A stretch of DNA of 64,000 nucleotides from Streptomyces guryensis. Lineage in GTDB: Bacteria > Actinomycetota > Actinomycetes > Streptomycetales > Streptomycetaceae. Below the pieces are notes generated by a model that was not told the DNA's origin, did not search any database, and saw nothing but the letters and a program-made list of their open reading frames with translations. The number at the start of each line of letters is the position of its first letter. Position 1 is the first letter of the stretch. A program made the position numbers and the translations under genes. Below are positions 51,971-62,360 of this stretch, one piece after another. Location: NCBI RefSeq assembly GCF_021261325.1, contig NZ_JAJSBI010000012.1:224554-288553 (forward strand). The letters are read 5' to 3'.

Positions 51971-52003
51971 GATGAGCACTCGATGAGCACGCGATGAGTA
52001 CGC
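51971..52003 (+). repeat. Three tandem 11-bp repeats ahead of infB
   Basis: GATGAGCACTC, GATGAGCACGC and GATGAGTACGC follow one another exactly. Each contains an ATGAG, in three different frames. They lie between ylxR and infB in the leader. Confidence 0.85.
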
Positions 52004-52018
52004 CCATGAAGTAGCGAC

Positions 52019-52039
52019 GGTCCGGACGCAACCCGGACC
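52019..52039 (+). other. Short hairpin next to the infB ribosome-binding site
   Basis: GGTCCGG and CCGGACC pair over a 7-base loop. The right arm ends two bases before AAAAGGAG, the infB ribosome-binding site, so the hairpin could influence translation start. Confidence 0.5.
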
Positions 52040-52052
52040 TAAAAGGAGCGAA

Positions 52053-55184
<3,132 letters not shown>

Positions 55185-55198
55185 TCCCAGCACGCGAT

Positions 55199-55249
55199 CG
55201 GGGCCGGTCGGCGGCAGTTCCCTCTGGGAAACTCCGTCGATCGGCCCCG
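55199..55249 (+). terminator. Hairpin after infB
   Basis: The arms CGGGGCCGGTCG (55199-55210) and CGATCGGCCCCG (55238-55249) pair with one mismatch that allows G-U, around a nested GTTCCC/GGGAAAC stem. It lies 14 bases after the infB stop and may partly separate infB from DUF503-rbfA-truB. Confidence 0.65.
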
Positions 55250-55327
55250 GCCGTTGCGTGTACGGTTCCCGTATCGGCGTCGAAGCGTGGCGCCCGTACC
55301 CCGAACCGGCGGGACATCCGGACACAC

Positions 55328-55621
55328 ATGTATGTGGGGACTCTGTCCTTCGACCTGCTCCTCGGCGACGTCCACTCGCTCAAGGAGAAACGCTCTCTCG
55401 TCCGTCCGATAGTGGCCGAACTCCAGCGCAAGTACGCGGTGAGCGTGGCGGAGACGGGCAACCAGAACCTCCATCGCAGGGCCGAGATCGGGCTCGCGAT
55501 GGTTTCCGGGGACACGGGACACCTCTCCGACGTACTGGACCGCTGCGAGCGGCTGGTCGCCGGGCGCCCCGAGGTGGAACTGCTCTCGGTTCGACGCAGG
55601 CTCCACAGCGACGAAGACTGA
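55328..55621 (+). CDS. DUF503 family protein (YlxP-like)
   Basis: This 97-residue protein is conserved next to infB and rbfA in many Gram-positive bacteria. The text (LSFDLLLGDVHSLKEKRSLV and RAEIGLAMVSGD) is typical of DUF503. It is small, soluble and of unknown biochemical function, probably connected with ribosome assembly by context. It is followed 32 bases later by rbfA behind AAGGAG. Confidence 0.9.
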   Translation: MYVGTLSFDLLLGDVHSLKEKRSLVRPIVAELQRKYAVSVAETGNQNLHRRAEIGLAMVSGDTGHLSDVLDRCERLVAGRPEVELLSVRRRLHSDED

Positions 55622-55653
55622 AGCAAGAAGTAAGCACTTAAGGAGACGGACCA

Positions 55654-56100
55654 GTGGCCGACAACGCGCGCGCCAAGAGGCTGGCGGACCTCATCCGAGA
55701 GGTGGTGGCCCAGAAGCTGCTGCGCGGGATCAAGGACCCGCGGCTCGGCTCGAACGTCACCATCACGGACACCCGGGTCACGGGTGACCTGCGGGAGGCG
55801 ACCGTCTTCTACACGGTGTACGGGGACGACGAGGAGCGGGCGGCCGCGGCCGCCGGACTGGAGAGCGCCAAGGGCGTGCTCCGCTCCGCGGTCGGTGCGG
55901 CGGCGGGCGTGAAGTTCACGCCGACGCTGACCTTCGTCGCGGACGCCCTGCCGGACACCGCCCGGACCATCGAGGACCTCCTCGACAAGGCCCGCCAGTC
56001 CGACGAGCAGGTGCGCGAGGTCTCGGCCGGCGCCACCTACGCCGGCGAAGCGGACCCGTACAAGAAGCCGGGTGAAGACGAGGACGACACCGCCGAATGA
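55654..56100 (+). CDS. rbfA: Ribosome-binding factor A
   Basis: This 148-residue KH-fold protein acts in late 30S maturation and cold adaptation. The motif VAQKLLRGIKDPRLGSNVTIT and the C-terminal KFTPTLTFVADALPD are typical. It ends in an acidic tail. GTG start with AAGGAGACG ahead. The stop overlaps the truB start by four bases. Confidence 0.95.
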   Translation: MADNARAKRLADLIREVVAQKLLRGIKDPRLGSNVTITDTRVTGDLREATVFYTVYGDDEERAAAAAGLESAKGVLRSAVGAAAGVKFTPTLTFVADALPDTARTIEDLLDKARQSDEQVREVSAGATYAGEADPYKKPGEDEDDTAE

Positions 56101-57002
56101 CGCAGAAGAACCGGACGCCCGACGGGCTTGTCATCGTGGACAAGCCGTCGGGCTTCACCTCGCACGACGTCGTCGCCAAGATGCGCGGCATCGCCCGCAC
56201 CCGACGCGTCGGGCACGCAGGCACCCTCGACCCCATGGCGACGGGCGTGCTCGTCCTCGGCGTCGAGAAGGCCACCAAGCTGCTCGGTCACCTCGCGCTG
56301 ACCGAGAAGGAGTACCTGGGGACGATCCGCCTCGGGCAGACGACCCTGACCGACGACGCGGAGGGCGAGATCACGGGGTCGGCAGACGCCTCGAAGGTCA
56401 CCCGCGAGGCCGTCGACGCCGGGATCGCCAAGCTCACCGGCCACATCATGCAGGTGCCGTCGAAGGTCAGCGCCATCAAGATCGACGGCGTGCGCTCCTA
56501 CAAGCGGGCGCGGGAGGGCGAGGAGTTCGAGATCCCGGCCCGCCCGGTCACCGTCTCGTCCTTCGCGGTGTACGACATCCGGGACGCCGTCGCCGAGAAC
56601 GGCACCCCGGTGCTGGACCTGGTCGTGTCCGTCGTCTGCTCCTCCGGCACCTACATCCGGGCCCTGGCCCGCGACCTGGGCGCCGACCTCGGAGTGGGCG
56701 GCCACCTCACCGCCCTGCGCCGCACCCGCGTCGGCCCCTACAAGCTGGACTCGGCGAAGACGCTGGACCAGCTGCAGCAGGAGCTCGCCGTGATGCCGAT
56801 CGCCGACGCGGCCACGGCCGCGTTCCCGCGCTGGGACGTCGACGCGAAGCGGGCCCGGCTGCTCACCAACGGCGTACGGCTGGAGATGCCGGACGTCTAC
56901 GCGGGCGGCGGCCCGGTGGCCGTCTTCGACCCCGAGGGCACCTTCCTCGCGCTCGTCGAGGAACAGAAGGGCAAGGCGAAGAGCCTGGCCGTCTTCGGCT
57001 AG
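56097..57002 (+). CDS. truB: tRNA pseudouridine(55) synthase
   Basis: This 301-residue enzyme converts U55 of elongator tRNAs to pseudouridine. The catalytic Asp45 lies in GHAGTLDPMATGVL. KPSGFTSHDVV at the start and the VPSKVSAIKIDGVRSYKRAR segment complete the active site. The C-terminal part is a PUA-like extension. It overlaps rbfA by four bases. A family A repeat and a strong terminator hairpin follow. Confidence 0.95.
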   Translation: MTQKNRTPDGLVIVDKPSGFTSHDVVAKMRGIARTRRVGHAGTLDPMATGVLVLGVEKATKLLGHLALTEKEYLGTIRLGQTTLTDDAEGEITGSADASKVTREAVDAGIAKLTGHIMQVPSKVSAIKIDGVRSYKRAREGEEFEIPARPVTVSSFAVYDIRDAVAENGTPVLDLVVSVVCSSGTYIRALARDLGADLGVGGHLTALRRTRVGPYKLDSAKTLDQLQQELAVMPIADAATAAFPRWDVDAKRARLLTNGVRLEMPDVYAGGGPVAVFDPEGTFLALVEEQKGKAKSLAVFG

Positions 57003-57030
57003 GCGCCAAGCGCTCCGCAGGTTGTGCCGC

Positions 57031-57124
57031 GACGGGCCGTCGGTCGTCTGCGGTCCCGTCGTGGCTGGTCGCGCCCCGCGGCGGAGCCGCAGATCGATAC
57101 GGCCCCGCGCCCCTTCAGGGCGCC
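57031..57124 (+). repeat. Dispersed repeat family A, copy 3
   Basis: Starts GACGGGCCGTCGGTCGTCTG and runs through GGCGGAGCCGCAGATCGATA to a GCGCCCCTTCAGGGCGC end. It is very close to copy 4 at 58004-58102, which lies inside the next gene. Confidence 0.88.
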
Positions 57125-57145
57125 GTTGAACCGAGCGGACCTCGC

Positions 57146-57187
57146 CCGTGGAGCGGCGGTCACGGGGTTGTGCCCGCCGCTCCACGG
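57146..57187 (+). terminator. Terminator of the truB operon
   Basis: The 14-bp arms CCGTGGAGCGGCGG and CCGCCGCTCCACGG are exact, with a 14-base loop, 143 bases after the truB stop. The remaining stretch to 57373 holds a widely spaced 9-bp inverted repeat (CCTCGGTTC at 57193, GAACCGAGG at 57266) and the leader of the next gene. Confidence 0.75.
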
Positions 57188-57373
57188 TCCCCCCTCGGTT
57201 CCCCCACCCCTAGGGTGTATCCACCGACCCCCGCCTGTTCACCCGTCCGGGCAGGCGCTCGGAGTGAACCGAGGGAGCGGAAGGGGGCGCGTTCGCCAAG
57301 TGATCTGTCCCGCTGATCATCGCGCCCCTAACGTCGAACTGAGGGCACAGGTGTACGGCGGGGAGGCTCGAAC

Positions 57374-60300
57374 ATGGCGGGACGGGGCCCGCGGACCGGG
57401 GACGGACACCGGCCGACGGAGGACACACGAACCGGGCGCACCCCTGACGGGGAGCCGACCGCCCTCGACGACGCCCTGGTCCGCATCCACGACCTCGCCG
57501 GCCGCCCCCGGGGCACCGGCTTCGTCGCCGATCACCACGGCACCGTCATCACCAGCCACGAGGCCGTCGACGGCCTGCCCAGGCTCGTCCTGCACGCCGC
57601 CGGGGACCGCACCTGCCTGGTGACCGCGGACGCGGTCACCGAGCTGCCCGACCTGGACCTGGCCCTCGTACGCACCGAGGGCCTCGGCGTCGACCCGCTG
57701 CCGGTCACGGTCCGGGACCGGGTCGAGACCGGCACGTACGTACGCCTCGCAGCCGGCTGCTGGCGCGAAGCACGCGTCCTCGGCGCGACCTCCGTGACGT
57801 ACGCGGCGACCGACCGCTTCCATCTCCTCGACGACGCCCTGGAGTTGGCGATCGGCACGACCGGCCGGGACGCCCTGCGGCTGGGCGGCGGGGCGGCCGG
57901 GGGACCGGTCCTGGACGCCGAGACCGGCGCCGTCGTCGCCGTCCTCGGCACAGCGCTGCACTCCGGCCAGCGTGAGGTGGGCTTCGCGGTCCCGCTGCGC
58001 CATGCTGCGACGGTCGGTCGATCGTCTGCGGTGCCGTTGGGGCTGGTCGCGCCCCACGGCGCAACCGCAGATCGATACGGCCCCGCGCCCCTTCAGGGCG
58101 CCGCCGAGCCGCAGGAGACCTGTTCCGACCCGCTGGCCGACCTGCTTGACCGGAACGCGGCTACGGTGCCCGCGTACGGAGCCGATCTCAACCTGGCCGG
58201 TGTACTGGAGCTGACGGCCACTTCGGTGGGGCAGGACGGCCCCCCGGGGACGCTGGAGGGCTGCGTCGGCCGAACGGGCGTCGAGCCGGTCGAACGGGTG
58301 GCCACAGCAAGGGACTTGGATGCGTTCGTGCGCGGCCGGGCCACCGTCCTCGGCCTCGTCGGGCCACCGGGCAGCGGCCGTACGACGGAACTCGCGGCCC
58401 TCGCCGCCCGCCGCAACCGCGGTCCCGAACCGGCTCCCACCCTGTGGCTGCGTGGCGCCGACCTGCGGGACGACGACACCTCGGTCGCGGACGCGGCGGG
58501 CCGGGCACTGGCCCGCGCCGCCCGCATCGTCGCGGCGGCGCAGTCCACCTGCGCGGCCGCCCTCGGCGACACCGGACCGAACCGCCTGGCCCAGGCCGCC
58601 CGCGCGGCGGACCGCCCCCTGCTGCTCCTCCTGGACGGCCCCGAGGAGATGTCCCCCGCCCTGGCCCACCGCCTGGGGGAGTGGACCGAGGGGACCTCGG
58701 AGTGGCTGCGGGAGACGGGGACGCGGCTGATCGTGGCGTGCAGGGCGGAGTACTGGGAGGTTTTCTCCGCCGGTCAGGTCTCTTCAGCCGGGCGGCGTCT
58801 TCCAGCCCGTCCGGCGTTTGAGGAGGAGGCCGTCCGGGCCGAAGGGGGGTCTGGGGGCGCAGCCCCCCGGGACGGGACGGGAAGGGGCGACGGCATCCCC
58901 TGCGTGTGCCTCGGCGACCTGACGGAGGACGAGGCCCGCAAGGCCCGCGCGCGATACCGCATCCCCGAGCACACCCTGGACCCCTCCGACGCCCGCCACC
59001 CCCTCACCCTCCGCCTCCTCTCAGAGGTCCGCGCCGCCCTCCAGGACGCCCCCCACGCCCGCGTGGACCGCAACGACGTCTTCGCGGCCCACCTCGACCT
59101 GATGTGCCTGCGCATCGCCGTCAGGCTGGCCGCCGAGAACGGCCTGCGCGGCACCGCCGTACGCAGGCTCGCCGCAAGGGTCTCCGGACAGGTCCACGAG
59201 GCCGCCCGCCGCAGCCTCGGCCCCGGAGAGGGCGAGCTGGACCGGAAGACGTTCGAAGCGGTGTTCCCCTGGGGCCCGGCCCCGGCGAAGCTGGGCGGCG
59301 GCGCCGGCTGGGCGTCCGCCGTCCTCACCGAAGGCCTGCTCGTCCCCGCCGGCAGTGGCTACCGCTTCGCCCACGAGGAACTCGCCGACTGGCTTCAGGG
59401 CATGCACCTCGACCTCGACGAGGCCCTCCGCACCCTCGTCCACCACCGCCCCACCCCGGACGGCGGCGCTCGCGCCCTTCCCGTGCCGCACCACCGCATC
59501 GGCCCCGTCGTAGAGGCCCTGCTGCTCCTGGCCCGGCAGGAGGGGACCGCCCAACTCGCCGTAAGAATGGAGGAGTTGACGAACGTCCTGGATGCGGACC
59601 CGCACTCCTGGTGGCCCGCCCGCCTCCTCACCGAGACCCTGCTGCGGGTTCCGGACGCCATGCCGTATCTGGCGGTCCTGCGACGGCTCGCCGACCGGCT
59701 CGTGGCGGCACGGGGACAGGACTGCCTCGGCTCCCGGGAATCCGACGGCCGTTCCCTCTCGGCCGCCGCCCTCCCGGGCGCCTTCGCGCCCGCCTTCTGG
59801 ACCGCCCTGCCGCTCCCGCAGACCGAACGCCTCGACCTGCTGCGCCACCTGCTCCTCGCCGACGGGCCGCCGCAGGACACCGGCCCCCGTTTCCTGGACG
59901 CCGTCTCCCAGATCCTCGCCGACGGCCCCACGGCCGTACAACCCCTCCTCACCCGCTGGTTCGCCGACGAGCGCCCGCTCCCCGCGACCCCGCACGCGAC
60001 CGTCGCCGAGGCGGCGCAGGCGCTGCTGCACACCCACCGGCACCTCGCCCTGGACGACCTGACCGAGGTGCTGGTCGAGACCGCGCACCCCAGGGCGGAC
60101 GAGCTGCTCGCGGTGCTGGCGGAGGACGAGCCGTCGACGGTCTGCCGGGCCGTCGACCGGTGGGCGCACGACGAGCGCCCCGCGCGGCGGGTGGCGGCGG
60201 TGGCGTACGGCCTGCGCGCCGCGCCCCACGTCCGTACCGACGCCGACCGCGAACTCCTCCGCTACGCCGCCCTCGCCCTCCTCGCCCGCCCCGCCGACTG

Positions 60301-61078
60301 CACCCTGCACGGCGGCGCCCTCGCGCTCCTCGTACGCGATCCACGCACGCGTGCCCGCCATCTCCCGCAGGCGCTCGGGCAGTTCGCGGCCGGCGACCCG
60401 CACTTCCCGGCGAGCGCCCTCGTCGCCGCCCTGACCACGCACCCGGAACCGGTCCTCGACGCCTTCCGCGAGCGACTGCGCGGGCCGGACGCCGGTCAGG
60501 CGCTGCGCACGCTCGCCGACGTCACCACGCCCCCGCTGGCTCGAAGGGTCGCCGTGCTCGTGCGGGAGGCGGTGGAGCGGAGCCCCGAGACCGCCGTCGA
60601 CGTGGCCGCGTACGTGGACCGGCGGCTCGACCAGGGGCCGGAGGCCCGCGCCGTGCTCTTCCCGCTGGTCACCGGTCTCCTCGACGGCGGCCCGGAGGAG
60701 GTGCGGGCCGCGCTCGCCGCGGTACTCGCCGCTCCCGGCACTCCCGCCTCCCGCCTCCTGCGCCGCGAACTCCTCGACTTCCTCCTGACCCACGAACAGG
60801 CCCCTGCCGTCCTGGACGCCCTGTTGCACGCCGTCGCCCGGCACGCCGGCGACGACATGCGCGAGCTGGTCCACCGCACCGGGCTGCTCCTCGTGCGCAC
60901 CCCGGACGGCGCGGCCCGTTTCGACCGCGGCCTGGTCGACCTGGGCCGGCAGATCCCCGGCTTCGCCGCCCGCATGGCCGGCTGGCTGACCGAGGCCCCG
61001 CAGACCTGGTCGGCGGTGGTGGGCCCGAGCACACGCCGGATGATCGAGAACCTGGCGGGCATCCGCGTGCCGGTCTGA
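57374..61078 (+). CDS. Large trypsin-like / P-loop NTPase / helical-repeat protein with degenerate active sites
   Basis: This 1234-residue soluble protein sits between truB and ribF. Residues ~30-210 read as a trypsin-like domain with His62 (TSHEAVDG) and Asp95 (DLDLALVR). The serine site, normally G-x-S-G-G-P-V, reads GAAGGPV with Ala175, so it cannot be a normal serine protease. Residues ~325-470 are an AAA/STAND-like NTPase: Walker A GPPGSGRTT at 330-338 has Arg336 in place of Lys, and Walker B LLLLLDGPEE has Asp421. Residues ~510-1234 are helical repeats. Segments ~211-243 and ~477-505 are encoded by intergenic repeat elements carried in frame. GGGGAGG precedes the ATG at 9-15 bases. The layout recalls NTPase sensors of conflict systems, but no effector is visible, so the function is unknown. 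Confidence 0.82.
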   Translation: MAGRGPRTGDGHRPTEDTRTGRTPDGEPTALDDALVRIHDLAGRPRGTGFVADHHGTVITSHEAVDGLPRLVLHAAGDRTCLVTADAVTELPDLDLALVRTEGLGVDPLPVTVRDRVETGTYVRLAAGCWREARVLGATSVTYAATDRFHLLDDALELAIGTTGRDALRLGGGAAGGPVLDAETGAVVAVLGTALHSGQREVGFAVPLRHAATVGRSSAVPLGLVAPHGATADRYGPAPLQGAAEPQETCSDPLADLLDRNAATVPAYGADLNLAGVLELTATSVGQDGPPGTLEGCVGRTGVEPVERVATARDLDAFVRGRATVLGLVGPPGSGRTTELAALAARRNRGPEPAPTLWLRGADLRDDDTSVADAAGRALARAARIVAAAQSTCAAALGDTGPNRLAQAARAADRPLLLLLDGPEEMSPALAHRLGEWTEGTSEWLRETGTRLIVACRAEYWEVFSAGQVSSAGRRLPARPAFEEEAVRAEGGSGGAAPRDGTGRGDGIPCVCLGDLTEDEARKARARYRIPEHTLDPSDARHPLTLRLLSEVRAALQDAPHARVDRNDVFAAHLDLMCLRIAVRLAAENGLRGTAVRRLAARVSGQVHEAARRSLGPGEGELDRKTFEAVFPWGPAPAKLGGGAGWASAVLTEGLLVPAGSGYRFAHEELADWLQGMHLDLDEALRTLVHHRPTPDGGARALPVPHHRIGPVVEALLLLARQEGTAQLAVRMEELTNVLDADPHSWWPARLLTETLLRVPDAMPYLAVLRRLADRLVAARGQDCLGSRESDGRSLSAAALPGAFAPAFWTALPLPQTERLDLLRHLLLADGPPQDTGPRFLDAVSQILADGPTAVQPLLTRWFADERPLPATPHATVAEAAQALLHTHRHLALDDLTEVLVETAHPRADELLAVLAEDEPSTVCRAVDRWAHDERPARRVAAVAYGLRAAPHVRTDADRELLRYAALALLARPADCTLHGGALALLVRDPRTRARHLPQALGQFAAGDPHFPASALVAALTTHPEPVLDAFRERLRGPDAGQALRTLADVTTPPLARRVAVLVREAVERSPETAVDVAAYVDRRLDQGPEARAVLFPLVTGLLDGGPEEVRAALAAVLAAPGTPASRLLRRELLDFLLTHEQAPAVLDALLHAVARHAGDDMRELVHRTGLLLVRTPDGAARFDRGLVDLGRQIPGFAARMAGWLTEAPQTWSAVVGPSTRRMIENLAGIRVPV
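58004..58102 (+). repeat. Dispersed repeat family A, copy 4, inside a coding sequence
   Basis: Same orientation and nearly the same sequence as copy 3, about 900 bases upstream, including ACCGCAGATCGATACGGCCC and the GCGCCCCTTCAGGGCGCC end. It is read in frame within the 57374 gene just after the trypsin-like domain, giving APHGATADRYGPAPLQG. Confidence 0.88.
58801..58887 (+). repeat. Dispersed repeat family B, copy 3, inside a coding sequence
   Basis: Begins CCAGCCCGTCCGGCGTTTGA and continues through GAGGCCGTCCGGGCCGAA to GGGGGCGCAGCCCCCCGGGA. Read in frame within the 57374 gene it encodes the peptide RPAFEEEAVRAEGGSGGAAP between the NTPase and helical parts. Confidence 0.88.
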
Positions 61079-61121
61079 GCTGCACTCCAAGCAGGCGGGG
61101 CGAAGTCCGCTGCGGTTCGGT

Positions 61122-61219
61122 AGCGCCGCTTCAGGGGCGCGGGGCTGTATTGATATGCGGCTCCGCCGCGGGGCGTGACCAGCCTCGACGGCGCCGCAGT
61201 CACATGACGGCCCATCGCG
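61122..61219 (-). repeat. Dispersed repeat family A, copy 5
   Basis: The minus strand carries GGCTGGTCACGCCCCGCGGC, then GGAGCCGCATATCAATACAG and the C-rich end. It fills the gap between the large protein gene and ribF, and its GCGCC/GGGGCGC arms may end transcription. The 111 bases from 61220 to ribF hold only a leader. Confidence 0.85.
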
Positions 61220-61330
61220 GCACTACCCGCGGAGCGCCGGGCCGATGCGGGCCGTTCGCGCCCGGCATGGCACCCTTAGACCTGCGTAAGAGGTCGGTAG
61301 ACACGGACACGGGTTCGAGGAGCGGTCACA

Positions 61331-62278
61331 GTGCAGCGCTGGCGTGGCTTGGAGGACATCCCCGAGGACTGGGGGCGCAGCGTCGTCACCATCGGCTCCT
61401 ACGACGGAGTCCACCGCGGTCACCAGCTGATCATCCGGCATGCTGTGGACCGCGCCCGTGAGCTGGGTGTCCCCTCCGTGGTCGTCACCTTCGACCCGCA
61501 CCCGAGCGAGGTCGTCCGCCCCGGCAGCCACCCGCCGCTGCTGGCCCCGCACCACCGCCGCGCCGAACTCATGGCGGACCTGGGTGTGGACGCGGTCCTG
61601 ATCCTCCCCTTCACGACGGAGTTCTCGAAGCTCTCTCCCGCCGACTTCGTCGTCAAGGTCCTGGTCGACAAGCTGCACGCCAAGGCGGTCGTCGAGGGCC
61701 CCAACTTCCGCTTCGGCCACAAGGCCGCGGGCAACGTCGAGTTCCTCGCCGAACAGGGCAAGGTCTACGACTTCGAGGTCGAGGTCGTCGACCTGTACGT
61801 GCACGGTGAGGCCGGAGGCGGCGAGCCGTTCTCCTCCACCCTCACCCGGCGCCTGGTCGCCGAGGGGGACGTCGAGGGCGCCGCCGAGATCCTGGGCCGC
61901 CCGCACCGCGTCGAGGGCGTGGTCGTACGGGGCGCTCAGCGGGGCCGTGAGCTGGGCTTCCCGACCGCCAACGTCGAGACCCTGCCGCACACCGCGATCC
62001 CGGCCGACGGCGTCTACGCCGGCTGGCTGCACGTCCAGGGCGAGGCGATGCCGGCCGCGATCTCGGTCGGCACGAACCCGCAGTTCGACGGCACCGAGCG
62101 CACGGTGGAGGCGTACGCCATCGACCGCGTGGGCCTCGACCTGTACGGCCTGCACGTGGCCGTCGACTTCCTGGCCTACGTCCGCGGCCAGGCGAAGTTC
62201 GACTCCCTGGAGGCCCTGCTGGAGCAGATGGCCGAGGACGTGAAGCGCTGCCGCGAACTGGTGACGGCCGCCGAATAG
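61331..62278 (+). CDS. ribF: Bifunctional riboflavin kinase / FAD synthetase
   Basis: This 315-residue enzyme makes FMN and FAD. The N-terminal FAD-synthetase domain has TIGSYDGVHRGHQ (residues ~16-28, the usual GxFDGxHxGH with Ser-Tyr in place of Phe) and GPNFRFGHKAAGN. The C-terminal kinase domain has RGRELGFPTANVE and GVYAGWL. Length is standard. GTG start. It is followed by a very strong hairpin facing a convergent gene. Confidence 0.94.
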   Translation: MQRWRGLEDIPEDWGRSVVTIGSYDGVHRGHQLIIRHAVDRARELGVPSVVVTFDPHPSEVVRPGSHPPLLAPHHRRAELMADLGVDAVLILPFTTEFSKLSPADFVVKVLVDKLHAKAVVEGPNFRFGHKAAGNVEFLAEQGKVYDFEVEVVDLYVHGEAGGGEPFSSTLTRRLVAEGDVEGAAEILGRPHRVEGVVVRGAQRGRELGFPTANVETLPHTAIPADGVYAGWLHVQGEAMPAAISVGTNPQFDGTERTVEAYAIDRVGLDLYGLHVAVDFLAYVRGQAKFDSLEALLEQMAEDVKRCRELVTAAE

Positions 62279-62305
62279 CCGTCCCTGAAGTTCCTTCCAC
62301 TACGC

Positions 62306-62345
62306 CGAAGGGCGGCCGGTGCCTCGGAGCACCGGCCGCCCTTCG
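62306..62345. terminator. Strong bidirectional terminator
   Basis: A perfect 17-bp inverted repeat (CGAAGGGCGGCCGGTGC / GCACCGGCCGCCCTTCG) with a 6-base loop, followed by TTGTT, stands between the convergent ribF and MinD-like genes. Confidence 0.92.
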
Positions 62346-62360
62346 TTGTTGCCGTACTGC

